NCBI GenBank assembly: GCA_963575745.1
Contig: CAUYUJ010019615.1
Span: 534,513 to 598,512, forward strand
DNA length: 64,000 nt
Source of the DNA: Prorocentrum cordatum
Lineage: Eukaryota; Sar; Dinophyceae; Prorocentrales; Prorocentraceae
Direction of reading: 5' to 3'
Part shown: positions 8,853-18,907 of the stretch, one piece after another
How positions within the stretch are numbered: position 1 is the stretch's first letter
Layout of the letters: each line of letters begins with the position of its first letter
Translations under genes and position numbers: made by a program
Notes under the pieces: generated by a model
What the model saw: only the letters and a program-made list of their open reading frames with translations
Told to the model about the DNA's origin: nothing
Database searches by the model: none

Positions 8853-9240
8853 AGAGGCCCCCCCACGAGGGCCCCGGGATACCAAACTGGCCCCATTCCT
8901 TTGGTAACACGTAAGTTTTTCTCATATCCTTTCCCTTGGATATCAGAGCGCCCAAGCTGCCCCAAGATGCGCCTACGGAAGCCCCAGGACGGCTTAGGAC
9001 AGCCCCAAGATGGCCCAGGAGGGCCCCAAGACGGCCTAAGTGAGCCCCAGGCGGGCCCCAAGTTCCAAGAAGGGCCGTGAGGCTTTATCTTGGGCCGTCT
9101 GGCTTCCAACATGCCGACAAGACCATCTGGGAGGCCTCCAGGACGCCCCAAAGAGAGCCCCAGAAGCTCCCAAGAGGTCCCCCCGAGGCGCCGAGAGGCC
9201 CCCTGGAGGCCCCGCAGAGGCGTCCAAGAAATCCATGAGA
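8834..9240 (+). repeat. Degenerate AAGATGGC/AAGACGGC minisatellite, right part
   Basis: Continuation of the array interrupted by the retroposed gene. Units include CCCCAAGATGGCCCAGGAGG and CCCCAAGACGGCC, and spacing is irregular. Confidence 0.85.
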
Positions 9241-9360
9241 ATCGTTCCGCGAGGCACCGAAAAGCATCCGAGATGCCCCTGACTCACGTTCCGCGCACAG
9301 GTATTGTTTGTACGTGCCTCTATTTGTGTGAACTTGTCTGTGTGTGCATGTGTCATCCTC

Positions 9361-9420
9361 CTTCCACCTCCTCCTCCTCCTCCTCATCCTCCTCCTCCTC
9401 TTGCTTCCTTCTCTTGCCTT
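9361..9420 (+). repeat. (CTC)n tract
   Basis: CTC triplet run with a short interruption. Confidence 0.9.
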
Positions 9421-9580
9421 CTCCCTCGTCAAGAACCGTTCTGGCTCAACTGCGCCGCGGCGCTTTTGGCCCGCGTTCCGCACCTTTGCGAGGTGTTCTT
9501 GACGATGGGCTGCGCCGCCGCGCCGCGTGCCGTGGCGAACCCCGACTAAGGCGGAGCAGAGCACGCAATGAGCTGTTGAT

Positions 9581-11244
9581 GTGGGCCTTTCCCTGCGGCG
9601 GCCGCTGGTGCTCGTGCGGGGCGGCCTACTGGCAGGCGCCCTCGGGCCGCCGCCGGCGCTGGAGGTCGTCCACCTGTGGGCGGATCAGGGCCAACCGCAG
9701 GCGCCGGAGGCGCTCGGCGCCATCGTGGCCCTCCGCGCCGACATCGCTGGCTTGCGCGCGGAGCTGAGCGCCGTGGGCGGGCGGCCAATCCAGGCGGTAG
9801 CGGCGGCGGTCGAGGCCCCGAGAAGCGAGGTGCAGCAGCAGGCAGACGAGGTCGACGAGGCCAGCGACGGCGGCTGGCAGAAGCCGCGGCGCCCTGCAGC
9901 CTGCCAGGTGCGCGGCGCCGCGTCAGCGAAGCCCTTCGCGTCGCCCACGCGCATCGAGGCGCTGGCGGAGGAGGCCGACTGTGACGGCGAGGGCTTGCCG
10001 ACCGCCTTCTTGGCCAGCCAGGTGAAGGGCGGAGCCGGCGAGTGCGAGCGCTACGTCCTGGACCCGCTGCGGGAATTCGTCGCCGCTGGAGGCGGGGAGA
10101 GGAAGGGGCAGCCCTTCGCTCGCCGCCGTGCCCAGGACGGCGAGGACGTGAAGGACAAGCTGGACGTGATGACGTCCGTGTCGCAGCCCGCGCGCTGCGC
10201 CCGCACGGACGAGCCGCTGATGGAGCTGGTCGCCGAGGGCGTCGGCGCCGAGACGGGCGTCGTGCCGCTGGCAGTGGACGGCTTCGACGTCACCGCGCGG
10301 CTCGGCAGCAAGCTGGAGAGCATCGGCGGGCAGCAGGACGTCGACCACAGCGGGCCCATGCGTGGCGAGGGGGGAGTTCACTGCGACGGTGAGAGCAACC
10401 TGGAGGGCCTCGACGTGAAGAAGGACTCCTGCTACCGCCAGCCCCTGCGCGGCGAGGGGGTAGGCCACATGGATGGCGAGAGCAAGCTGGAGGGCATCGA
10501 CGTGCCGAAGGACATCGACCACGGCGAACCCCTGCGCGGCGAGGGGGTAGGCCTTTGAATGCGAGTTCGAGGGCAAGCTGGGGGGCATCGGTGCGCTTCA
10601 CGGGCGGCAGTGGTCCAGGCTGGGCCCTTCCCAGGCCAAAATCTCCATGGAGCCCTGCTGAAGGACGTCGGCCACGGCAATCTGGGTGGCAGCGACGCGC
10701 AGAAGGACGCTGGCTACGTCGGACCCCTGCGCGGCGAGGGGGTAGGCCGCCAGGCCACGGCGCGTGCGAGGTCAAGCAGGAGGGCGTCGACGCGATGAAG
10801 GATGTCGACCACGGTGGACCCTTGCGTGGCGAGGGGGTCGGCCACTGCGAGTGCGAGGGCAAGCTGGATGGCAGCGACGTGCTGCAGGGCGGCGACCACG
10901 ATGGACCCCTGCGTGGCAAGGTTGTTGGCCACGGTGAGTGCGAGGTCAAGCTGGAGAGCCCCCGCGCGATGAAGTGCAAGCTGGTGGACATCGGCAAGAA
11001 GGGCATGCCGAGGAAGAAGGGCAAGGCCGCGCAGGCGACGGACAACCCCGCAGGCCTGCCCACCGCGGACGACGCCGCCGAGCGGGCCAGGCAGGCGCTC
11101 AGCCTGGCTTCCGCCGAGTGCCGCCAGCGTGAGGCCCAGTTCGCAGCCGCCCGCGCCGACCTCGCCATCGAGGAGATCGAGGTGCGCGCGGCGGTGGCGG
11201 AGCTGGCAGCGGCGGGCGGGGCCGGGGACGAGCCCCCCGTCTGA
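9581..11244 (+). pseudogene. Repeat-containing gene, reading frame broken; function unknown
   Basis: An open frame runs from before 9581 to a TGA at 10556-10558. The 9581 codon is GTG, so the true start or a splice site lies upstream and is unresolved. Its N-terminal part has a heptad-like helix (ALGAIVALRADIAGLRAEL), then a Gly/Glu-rich linker. From about residue 250 a 29-residue unit repeats, with the core DxDHGGPLRGEGVGH plus ECEGKLDG. Past 10558 the same repeat continues but moves between all three frames, so at least two indels have broken it. The last frame ends at a TGA (11242-11244) after a Lys-rich patch (GKKGMPRKKGKAA) and a long Ala/Glu/Arg helix that looks like coiled coil. Codon use is strongly GC-ending, as expected for real coding sequence. 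I do not recognise the family. A decayed gene, or assembly errors in a repetitive gene, both fit. Confidence 0.55.
10355..10950 (+). repeat. 87-bp coding repeats
   Basis: Six units marked by CCCCTGCGCGGCGAGGGGG or close variants start at 10355, 10442, 10529, 10724, 10819 and 10906. Spacing is exactly 87 bp for three intervals; the others are 195 and 95 bp. The first three and the fourth share one frame and the last two another, which locates the frameshifts at about 10550 and about 10745. Confidence 0.85.
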
Positions 11245-11654
11245 GGCCGGTGGCCTTCCCGCGCCTCGGGCGCGGGGGTGGGGCGTGGCGGCTCGACCGT
11301 CACTCTCCCGCTTCGCTCTTATCCTAATCCCTTATAAGAATATGCTCTTACTCCCCCCTCTGGCCAGCCGATGGGGTTTCCATCCGGGCCCTCCCATCCG
11401 AATATGTTTTGAATCAATACAAAGTCGTCGTTTATTTCTCTCAGCATGGCCTTTCTTGTCGTCGACGATGCGAAATGCGTAGCAGGAGCGGGGCGCGGCG
11501 CACATCGCGCGCGGCCGTCAATCCAGGCCCTCCCATCTTAACCGCAAAGAATGAATTAAAAGTCGTCGTTGATTCTCTCAACGTGGCGTTTTTGTCGTCG
11601 ACGCGAAGCGCGCAGCAGGAATTGGACGCGGCGCACACCGCGCGCTGTGTGTCA

Positions 11655-11885
11655 ATGTGCTGTGTGCTGTGCTATGCTGTGCTGAGCTGTGCTGTGCTGT
11701 GCTGCGCTGCGCTGCGCTGTGGTGCGCTGTGCTGTGCTGTGTGAGGAGGAGAATGAGGGGGAGGTGTGTGTGTGTTGTGTGTGTGCGGGAGACGCGGGTG
11801 CGACGCGGCAGGAATGAAAACCGGAATTGTGCTGTGCTTTGCTGTGCTGTGTTGCGCTGTGTTGTGCTGCGCTGTGCTGTGTGAG
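11655..11885 (+). repeat. (CTGTG)n pentanucleotide arrays
   Basis: Two blocks of GCTGT and GTGCT pentamers with a less regular GTGTGT-rich spacer. Confidence 0.9.
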
Positions 11886-12044
11886 AAGAAGAAGGAGGAG
11901 TAGGGGTGAGGAGGAGACGCGGGTGCGACGCGGGATGGAAGAAAACCAGAACCTCTTCAAGCATGCGGGGAAACATGTGAACAAATGAACAAAAGGTATC
12001 GCCGGGTCGGCGCGTGGGCTGGGTGGCCTTTCCGGGTATGTACA

Positions 12045-12173
12045 CTACAGAATCGGTTTACCCCGTCGAATCTGCCTAAAGTTACATAGAATGTTCCGCA
12101 CACCTACGAACATTCTACGCATCTTTCGTAGATTCGAGCAGGGGATCAATTTTGGGGTGTATCGATTCTGTAG
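12045..12173. mobile_element. MITE-like element, family B, copy 1
   Basis: 129-bp element that begins CTACAGAATCGGTTTACC and ends with the inverted ATCGATTCTGTAG. A second copy is at 59801-59936. Both continue on the right with GTCGATCC and TACTCGA, so the family boundary may extend beyond the inverted repeat. AT-richer than the surroundings. Confidence 0.75.
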
Positions 12174-12264
12174 TCGATCCCGTACTCGATTCTGCAGGCC
12201 TGCTCCCACTCGCTTCCCCCCTGGGTGAACCGCGAGTCGAAGGGCAAAACAGTCGACACGAGAT

Positions 12265-12452
12265 CTAAATTCTATGACTCAGTTGGGCCTGTCCCTCTAG
12301 AGGAGGAATATTCAAAAATGGTAAAGCTTAATCTGGGGACGGTTCGTTGACCATTTTTGAGCAGTTTGGTGGTATTTTGTTTTGAGTATGTTTAATGTTT
12401 CGTCCGAAATCCCCCTTGTATGGGGTACAGGCCCGACCTAAATTCTATGACT
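12265..12452. mobile_element. MITE-like element, family A, copy 1, with flanking direct repeats
   Basis: The element proper is 12282-12437. It starts GTTGGGCCTGTCCCTCTAGA and ends GTACAGGCCCGAC, so the ends are inverted repeats. It is flanked by the 15-bp direct repeat CTAAATTCTATGACT (12265-12279 and 12438-12452), which looks like a target-site duplication. The other copy, in inverse orientation, is at 26444-26594. Confidence 0.8.
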
Positions 12453-12552
12453 TGGCATCGCGCGGACGTGTACATTTTCCTTCGGCGAGGACCATCGAGG
12501 AGCATCCTCGATCACCTGGCGAAAAAAACACGCACGAAACCAAAAAAACAAC
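12452..12552 (+). mobile_element. MITE-like family C, right end missing
   Basis: TTGGCATCGCGCGGACGTG, then CTTCGGCGAGGACCATCGAG, GAGCATCCTCGATCA and CACGCACGAAACCAAAAAAA match 6041-6150. The right terminal repeat is not found. It directly abuts the right flank of the family A element. Confidence 0.7.
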
Positions 12553-12711
12553 TATGATCCCGGCACAACAACCTAACAGCGATGTGTAGGAGCATGTCTA
12601 AAAGCATTCCCTTTAAGATTCAGGTGAGAATCCTGCTGTAGAATTCTGCTGTTCTCGCAGTCGTAGTCGCATTCGCGATGGCCGTCGCAGTGGCAACGGC
12701 AGTCGCAGTCA

Positions 12712-13956
12712 CAGCCTCAGCCTCAGCCTGCCTCAGCCTCAGCCTCAGCCTGCCTCAGCCTCAGCCTGCCTCAGCCTCAGCCTCAGCCTGTCTGCCTTCA
12801 GCCTCGGCCTCAGCCTCAGCCTGCCTCAGCCTCAGCCTGCATCAGCCTCAGCCTCAGCCTCAGCCTGCCTCAGCATCAGCCTGCCTCAGCCTCAGCCTCA
12901 GCCTGCCTCTGCCTCAGCCACAGCCTGCTTCAGCCTCAGCCTCAGTCTGCCGTCGGCCTCGGCCTCAGCCTCAGCCTGCCTCAGCCTCAGCTGCATCAGC
13001 CTCAGCCTCAGCCTCAGCCTGCCTCAGCATCAGCCTGCCTCAGCCTCAGCCTCAGCCTCAGCCTCAGCCTCAGCCTCAGCCTCAGCCTGCTTCAGCCTCA
13101 GCCTCAGTCTGCCTGCAGCCTCGGCCTCAGCCTCAGCCTGCCTCAGCCAGCCTCAGCCTGCCTCAGCCTCAGCCTCAGCCTGCCTCAGCCTCAGCCTGCC
13201 TCAGCCTCAGCCTCAGCCTGCTTCAGCCTCAGCCTCAGTCTGCCTTCAGCCTCGGCCTCAGCCTCAGCCTGCCTCAGCCTCAGCCTGCATCAGCCTCAGC
13301 CTCAGCCTCAGCCTGCCTCAGCCTCAGCCTCAGCCTGCCTCAGCCTCAGCCTCAGCCTGCCTCAGCCTCAGCCTCAGCCTGCTTCAGCCTCAGCCTCAGT
13401 CTGCCTTCAGCCTCGGCCTCAGCCTCAGCCTGCCTCAGCCTCAGCCTGCCTCAGCCTCAGCCTCAGCCTCAGCCTGCCTCAGCATCAGCCTCAGCCTCAG
13501 CCTCAGCCTCAGCCTCCTCAGCCTCAGCCTGCCTCAGCCTCAGCCTCAGCCTGCCTCAGCCTCAGCCTCAGCCTGCAGCCTCAGCCTCAGTCTGCCTTCA
13601 GCCTCGGCCTCAGCCTCAGCCTGCCTCAGCCTCAGCCTGCATCAGCCTCAGCCTCAGCCTCAGCCTGCCTCAGCCTCAGCCTGCCTCAGCCTCAGCCTCA
13701 GCCTGCCTTCAGCCTCAGCCTCAGTCTGCCTTCAGCCTCGGCCTCAGCCTCAGCCTGCCTCAGCCTCAGCCTGCATCAGCCTCAGCCTCAGCCTCAGCCT
13801 GCCTCAGCATCAGCCTGCCTCAGCCTCAGCCTCAGCCTGCCTCAGCCTCAGCCTCAGCCTGCTTCAGCCTCAGCCTCAGTCTGCCTTCAGCCTCGGCCTC
13901 AGCCTCAGCCTGCCTCAGCCTCAGCCTGCCTCAGCATCAGCATCAGGCTGCCTCAG
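12712..13956 (+). repeat. CAGCCT-based hexanucleotide satellite
   Basis: About 1.2 kb built from CAGCCT, CAGCCTGCCT and CAGCCTCGG variants. Longer blocks recur, such as TCAGTCTGCCTTCAGCCTCG every 150 to 300 bp, indicating a higher-order layer. The array happens to lack stop codons in one frame, producing a Gln/Pro/Ala/Ser/Leu open frame of over 500 codons. I do not consider that a gene. Confidence 0.92.
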
Positions 13957-14321
13957 CATTCAAAATGTGGCCCGGGGATGGAGTTCTGGGAACTCGAAGG
14001 ACACGAAGTGGCCTACAGTTGGCTCCGGGCATTCAAAATCATGCCCAGGAATGGAGTTCTGGGAACTCGAAGACCACGAAGTGGCCTACAGTTTGCTCCA
14101 GGCATTCAAAATGTGGCCCGGGAATGGAGTTCTGGGAACTCGAAGAGCACGAAGTAGCCTACAGTTGGCTCCGGGCATTCAAAATCATGCCCGGAAATGG
14201 AGCTCTGGGAACTCGAAGACCACGAAGTGGCCTACAGTTTGCTCCGGGCATTCAGAATGTGGCCCGGGAATGGAATTCTGGGACCTCGAAGACCACGAAG
14301 TGTGTAACTGTTGGCTAACAA
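13957..14321 (+). repeat. 73-bp tandem array with alternating unit types
   Basis: Five 73-bp units start at 13957, 14030, 14103, 14176 and 14249. Odd units carry AAAATGTGGCCCGGG, or AGAATGTGG in the last. Even units carry AAAATCATGCCC. The ends alternate between GTTGGCTCC and GTTTGCTCC. This is an A-B-A-B-A arrangement with a 146-bp super-period, joined directly to the CAGCCT array. Confidence 0.9.
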
Positions 14322-14428
14322 AAAGTCCCCGGCACCCTCCCCCGGATCGCGCCCAGACCCCCCTGGGGCGTCATGATGCTCTCTTTTGACCCTACTAAAA
14401 ACCTATCAGTCTTCGCTGTTAGGTAAAA

Positions 14429-14464
14429 GCACAGGGAATGGACGTCCGAGCGATGGCCAGTCCC
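14429..14464 (+). mobile_element. MITE-like family C, right end only
   Basis: AGCACAGGGAAT then GGACGTCCGAGCGATGGCCA matches the last 35 bp of the complete copy at 6041-6170. Confidence 0.65.
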
Positions 14465-14481
14465 CGAGGACCCCAGAGCAG

Positions 14482-14690
14482 TCATGTTGTCATGACGTGT
14501 CGCTGTTCCCCTAAGCAGGGATCGGAGGTGGACAGACCTCCTGCCCTGACGCGTCGAGTCAGGCACTGGCCGTGTTCGGTTCGCGAGAGGGCGTCGCTGC
14601 CGTTCTGTTTGCGGGTCCAGGTCCGTCGGTTTCGGTCCCAGGCCGTTGTTACTAAGGGGAGGTTTACTAAAGGGAGGTTTGTCAACCGCC
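14482..14690 (+). repeat. Dispersed 170-210 bp family D, copy 1
   Basis: Begins GTTGTCATGACGTGTCGCTG, contains GGTGGACAGACC, TTCGGTTCGCGAGAGGGCGT and GGTCCGTCGGTTTCGGTCCC, and ends near ACTAAAGGGAGGTTTGTCAACC. Copy 2 (14852-15063) is very similar. Copies at 31461-31630 and 45297-45470 are more diverged. Confidence 0.8.
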
Positions 14691-14692
14691 GT

Positions 14693-14704
14693 GTTGTTGT
14701 TGTT

Positions 14705-14764
<60 letters not shown>

Positions 14765-14815
14765 GATTTTGTTGTTGTTGATTTTGTTGTTGTTGTTGTT
14801 GTCGGTATACCTTGT
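14693..14815 (+). repeat. (TTG)n array
   Basis: Around 120 bp of TTG triplets with ATT interruptions. Confidence 0.95.
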
Positions 14816-14851
14816 CGTCGTTGTTACTAAGGGGAGGTTTACTAAAGGGAG

Positions 14852-15063
14852 CAGTCGTGTTGTCATGACGTGTCGCTGTTCCTCTGAGCAAGGATCGGAG
14901 GTGGATGGACCTCCTACCCTGCCACGTCGGGTAAGGCATTGGCCGTTTTCGGTCCGCGAGAGGGCGTCGCGGCCGTTTTTATGTTTGCGGGCCCAGGTCC
15001 GTCGGTTTCGGTCCCAGGCCGTTGTGACTAAGGGGAGGTTTACTAAAGGGAGGTTTGTCCACC
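14852..15063 (+). repeat. Dispersed family D, copy 2
   Basis: Near copy of 14482-14690; a third partial start lies at 15166-15213. Each is followed by a TTG or TAG/TTG array and by GGGGAGGTTTACTAAAGGGA, so the block as a whole is a local tandem duplication of mixed units. Confidence 0.8.
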
Positions 15064-15064
15064 G

Positions 15065-15140
15065 CCGTGTTGTCGTTGTTGTAGTTGTAGTTGTAGTTGT
15101 TATTATTATTGTTGTCGTTGTGCCTTGTCGTTGTTGTTAC
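15065..15140 (+). repeat. TTG/TAG array
   Basis: GTTGTCGTTGTTGTAGTTG-type triplets that mirror the preceding TTG array. Confidence 0.85.
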
Positions 15141-16184
15141 CAAGGGGAGGTTTACTAAAGGGAGCAGTCCTGTTGTTATGCCGTGTCGTTGTTCCTCTGA
15201 GCAAGGAGCAGTTCTCGGGGCACTGCCGGCCTGAATCATGCGGGTGGAGTTCGTGTTTGCGTGCCGCTCCGGAAGTCTTGGCACACCACGCTTCGGCGCG
15301 ACACGCTGACCAGGTCCCGAGATGCATGAAGTGTTGCCCAGACCGCCGCGGAAACACGCCAAGCAAAAGATTTCGACCGCACGTTTATCCTTATGATTGG
15401 TATCACATTATCTCCATGCTGATCTTAAGAAATCCCTCAGTTTCTGATGGCGCATCCCTGAGATTGTGATTGCCTTTTGGCCTTTCAATCTTAGGGCTAG
15501 CGGTGAAGCTCGAGGCTGTGTATGACTGCATGCAACTCCGAGAAGTCAGAAAGGGGTCTCAAGGAAGGGAAAGGGACAAAGAGGGAGAGATGCGGTAGGG
15601 AGGGAGGGGGAGGACGTGTGTGTCTCTCTTATCCCCCCCGCTAACACCCATGGTCCATCTCGACCCGATCGATCCGACTCGATATCGATTCCACCCGGCT
15701 TGATCCGATTTGCCTCCGATGCTTCGACAGCCCAATCAGGGCGATGCTCGCATGGCGTTGTTGTGCAGCCTGGCGCGGCCGATCCGATTCGATTCCGACT
15801 TCGTGCCGATGCGGCCCGATTCGACGCACGTTCCGATCCGATTCGACATCGACTGCCCAGAACTCCGACGTCGTGGTTTTTCAACGTGGACCCCCGATTT
15901 CCTCGACCACTTCTTCAACGGGACTGTTTTTTTACCCCGAGTCGTTCTTCGACTGGGATCGGTGAAGTAAGGCCCTCCGCGGCCGGACATTCAATCAAAA
16001 GCACCCGTGAGTCTTCCACAACGAGAGGACGTCAGGGTTCTGATCCGATCCGATGCGGGCGGATCCTGATGCCGGGGGTCGTTTTCGGTAGCGAAATCCG
16101 AACCCTACCTTCGACGATCAACGATTCAGGCAACTCGATTGTCGGCGTGTGTAGGGCTCGGAATTCGTCGAACACGTGGCGGAA

Positions 16185-16252
16185 TCCGAACCCTACCCCT
16201 GCTTCCCATCGATCCAGGGTGGGCGGGGGTTGGGTTCGGATTTCGCCACCTA
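16185..16252. repeat. Inverted repeat (hairpin)
   Basis: TGGCGGAATCCGAACCCTACC is matched inversely, with a few mismatches, by GGTTGGGTTCGGATTTCGCCA. A further direct copy of the left arm lies at about 16096 (GAAATCCGAACCCTACC). Confidence 0.65.
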
Positions 16253-16337
16253 GATCAAAAGTCGGCCCAGGGGAAGGGGTCGGGACTTTCGGAGACCCTG
16301 CGTTGCAAGAGACCTCCACGTCGGAAGTCCAGGTTGC

Positions 16338-16390
<53 letters not shown>

Positions 16391-16890
16391 GCAGCAGCAT
16401 CATCACCATCATCATCATGATCATCATCACCACTGACATCGCCACCGCCATCATCCTCATCATCAGCATCAGCATCATCATCACCACCATCAGCATCATT
16501 GCCGTCATCATCGTTCTAATCATCAGCATCATCAACATTACCCTGCTCATCGTCACCATCATCATTACCAGCATTAGCAATATCATTACCATTATCGTTG
16601 GCAACGCCATCATCATAATCATCAGTAGCATCCTCCTCATCATCACCATCATTATCACTATCATTACCTTTGACAGCAACATTGTTAACATCACCATCGT
16701 CATTGTCATCGTCATCGTCGTCATCATCAGCATCATCACCACCATCACCATCACCACCATCACCATCACCATCATCATCATCATCACCACCATCATCTTC
16801 ATCGTCATCGTCGTCGTCATCATCATCACCATTATCACCATCACCACCATCATCAACACCATCACCATCATCATCTGCATCGCGTTCGGA
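16338..16890 (+). repeat. CAT/ATC trinucleotide array
   Basis: About 550 bp of CAT, ATC and ACC triplets. The first 50 bp are a pure run, and degeneracy increases toward the middle. Confidence 0.95.
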
Positions 16891-17014
16891 TGTCGCCACC
16901 CAGATCCTGACGCCCGCGGTCCCAGGTGCCTGGACCGCAGCGGCCTGGCGCCTCCGGGGCATCCCGCGGACGCCCCGCGCCTCAGTGTTCGCGATCGGCG
17001 ATCGGCACCCCGCG

Positions 17015-17305
17015 GCCGACCACGGACTTGTCCCAACGAAATCCGGCGACGACAGACGATCAACGACCGACGGCCCACGATCAAACACCAACGACGGACG
17101 ACCGACGATCAAAGACCGACGACCGACGCCCGACGCCCGAAGCCGACGCCGATGCCGACGCCGACGCCGCCGACGCCGACGCCGACGCCGCTGCCGACGC
17201 TGATGACGACGACGACCACGACGACGATCACGTCGACGACGACGAACGACGACGATGACGACAACGACGACGACGATCACGAACGATGACGACGACGACG
17301 ACAGG
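17015..17305 (+). repeat. GAC/CGA trinucleotide array
   Basis: Degenerate GAC, CGA and GCC triplets giving Arg/Asp/Thr runs in all frames. Confidence 0.85.
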
Positions 17306-18180
17306 TCCTGACATGATCCCTACCGCCGAAGGCGACCGGCAACCGAATGATGTTTTCAATTGGCGGCTTTTCATTGATGTTGGCCCTCGGGGGCAGTTTT
17401 GGGCCCTGGGGTAATTACCAACGGATCTGGGAGAATTGATTCCAGGCGCGGGGTCGGGACCTCCGTGAAACCGCGAATAAAAAACATCGCGTGTCAGCTT
17501 CGGCACGCCCCACCAATGGTGATTTGCACCGAAGGCTCCAGAGGGCATGTTCGCATGCTGGGCGGCTCTACTGCGGCACACCCATCACAGGTTTCGTGGC
17601 CCCACACGGTGCTCCACCTGCGGCCCCGCCGGTCGCGTTCGCATGGCGACGCCGCCCGCATTTCGACGAACTCCTCAAGCTGTACATGCGGCCACAGTGG
17701 GTGCGCTCTCGCAGGAGCCGCCGCCCAACACGGCACTCCCCTGACACGGATCGTGCCTCACAGGAAGTTCGGCGCCTTTGTGCACGTCTGTCCCGCTGCC
17801 CTCCGTCCGCGCTGCCCCGCTGCGCGCTGCGTGAGGAAATGCCACGCCCTGCGCTACACGTAGCTGCAGATGCTTCGTGTGGGCCCTTCGCCACTGTTCC
17901 GTTTCTCGTGGTCGGCCTCCGGGGCCCCTGCTGCGCCCGGAGCCCTCCGAGAGATGTCGCGCGGGACGGTCCAGGCCCACCGCGTGGCCCGCCGCGTGGC
18001 TCCCGAGGTTTCGGGTGCGCGAGGCTCGGGGATGTCCGCAGGCAGGCACCACGCAGCAGGCACCGCCCCTCCGACATGCAGTCGGGACGCTGAAGCATGA
18101 CGTCTTTTCGTTGGGGGGGGGGGCTCTCGATGCTCCTCCATTGTTGCACAGGTTGCCTTCGGTTCTCCCGCCACGCGGAG

Positions 18181-18252
18181 CAGAGCGATACGCTATCCGC
18201 GTGCAGGGCATAGCGTGTCGCCAGGGCCGCCGCGGCGACACGCCGAGCAAAT
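18181..18252 (+). repeat. Repeat related to the 28820-29049 element
   Basis: ATACGCTATCCGCGTGCAGG, then AGCGTGTCGCCAGGGCC, CCGC and GACACGC match the right half of the inverted-repeat element at 28820-29049. A weaker match lies at 15285-15365. Confidence 0.6.
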
Positions 18253-18549
18253 TTTCCTTGCCGTGGTCCCCCACGCTCGCCATGGCTGCAGCGACGCCCT
18301 GGGCCCGCAGCCGTCCCTGCGGCTCTCCCAGTGATTCCCCGCCCCCCCCCCTCGCTCCGCCCCCAGGTCCCGCACAACGAGGCGGCCTCGAGGGTGCCCC
18401 CGCAGCCAGTGCCGCAGGACCCGGGCGGGGCTACGAGGGGCAGCTCTCTTCTCTTCGTCAGCGTGCGAGGAGCTCGGCCGCGGCAGGGCAGGCGCCCGAA
18501 GAGTTTTCGTGGCCCCAAGAGATCCGAGGCTCCAGCGAAAATCGGAGCG

Positions 18550-18715
18550 GTCGGTTTTGTCGCGTATTTTCGGCCTCCGGGGGGCCCTCAACGGGCCCCG
18601 GGACCGCCAAACAACGATTCGGGATGGAAAGCCGAGTGAAAGACTGGCCCTGGGGAAGTTGTCCCTCCAGGGGTCCACGCAGCAAAAAAGACACGAGCTC
18701 CGGATCTCTGGGTCC
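18550..18715 (+). repeat. Member of the GTCAAACAACG dispersed family
   Basis: TTTTCGGCCTCCGGGGGGCC, then CGGGCCCCGGGACCGCCAAA, CAACGATTCGGGATGGAAAG and CTGGGGAAG can be aligned to the family core. Confidence 0.75.
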
Positions 18716-18907
18716 TCTCGCGTCGTTGCGACGATGATGGTGCTGGAGGTGCCTGGTATCCTTCCAGCGTTGCTACTCGACTCGTAGTTCCTTGGGCCCC
18801 TCCAGGAACCAGTTACGCCCTCGTCGAGGGAAGTCTCCACTGCAGACGGGGCTCGTCACAAGAATCCTCCCTTCCGCCGTCGCGATTCCTTCGCGACGCG
18901 GGCGCCT

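Noticed and set aside
9433-9452. AACCGTTCTGGCTCAACTG, possibly a deleted leader relic before the 9581 gene.
   Set aside because: Would require a seven-base internal deletion and mismatches; cannot be told from chance.
12678-14318. Open frame of 546 codons through the CAGCCT and 73-bp arrays.
   Set aside because: Open because the repeat lacks stops; the 73-bp part is read in three successive frames, which is incompatible with protein-level selection.
17491-18093. Plus-strand frame of 200 codons.
   Set aside because: High-GC Arg/Pro/Ala-rich frame with an equally long one on the other strand; no domain.
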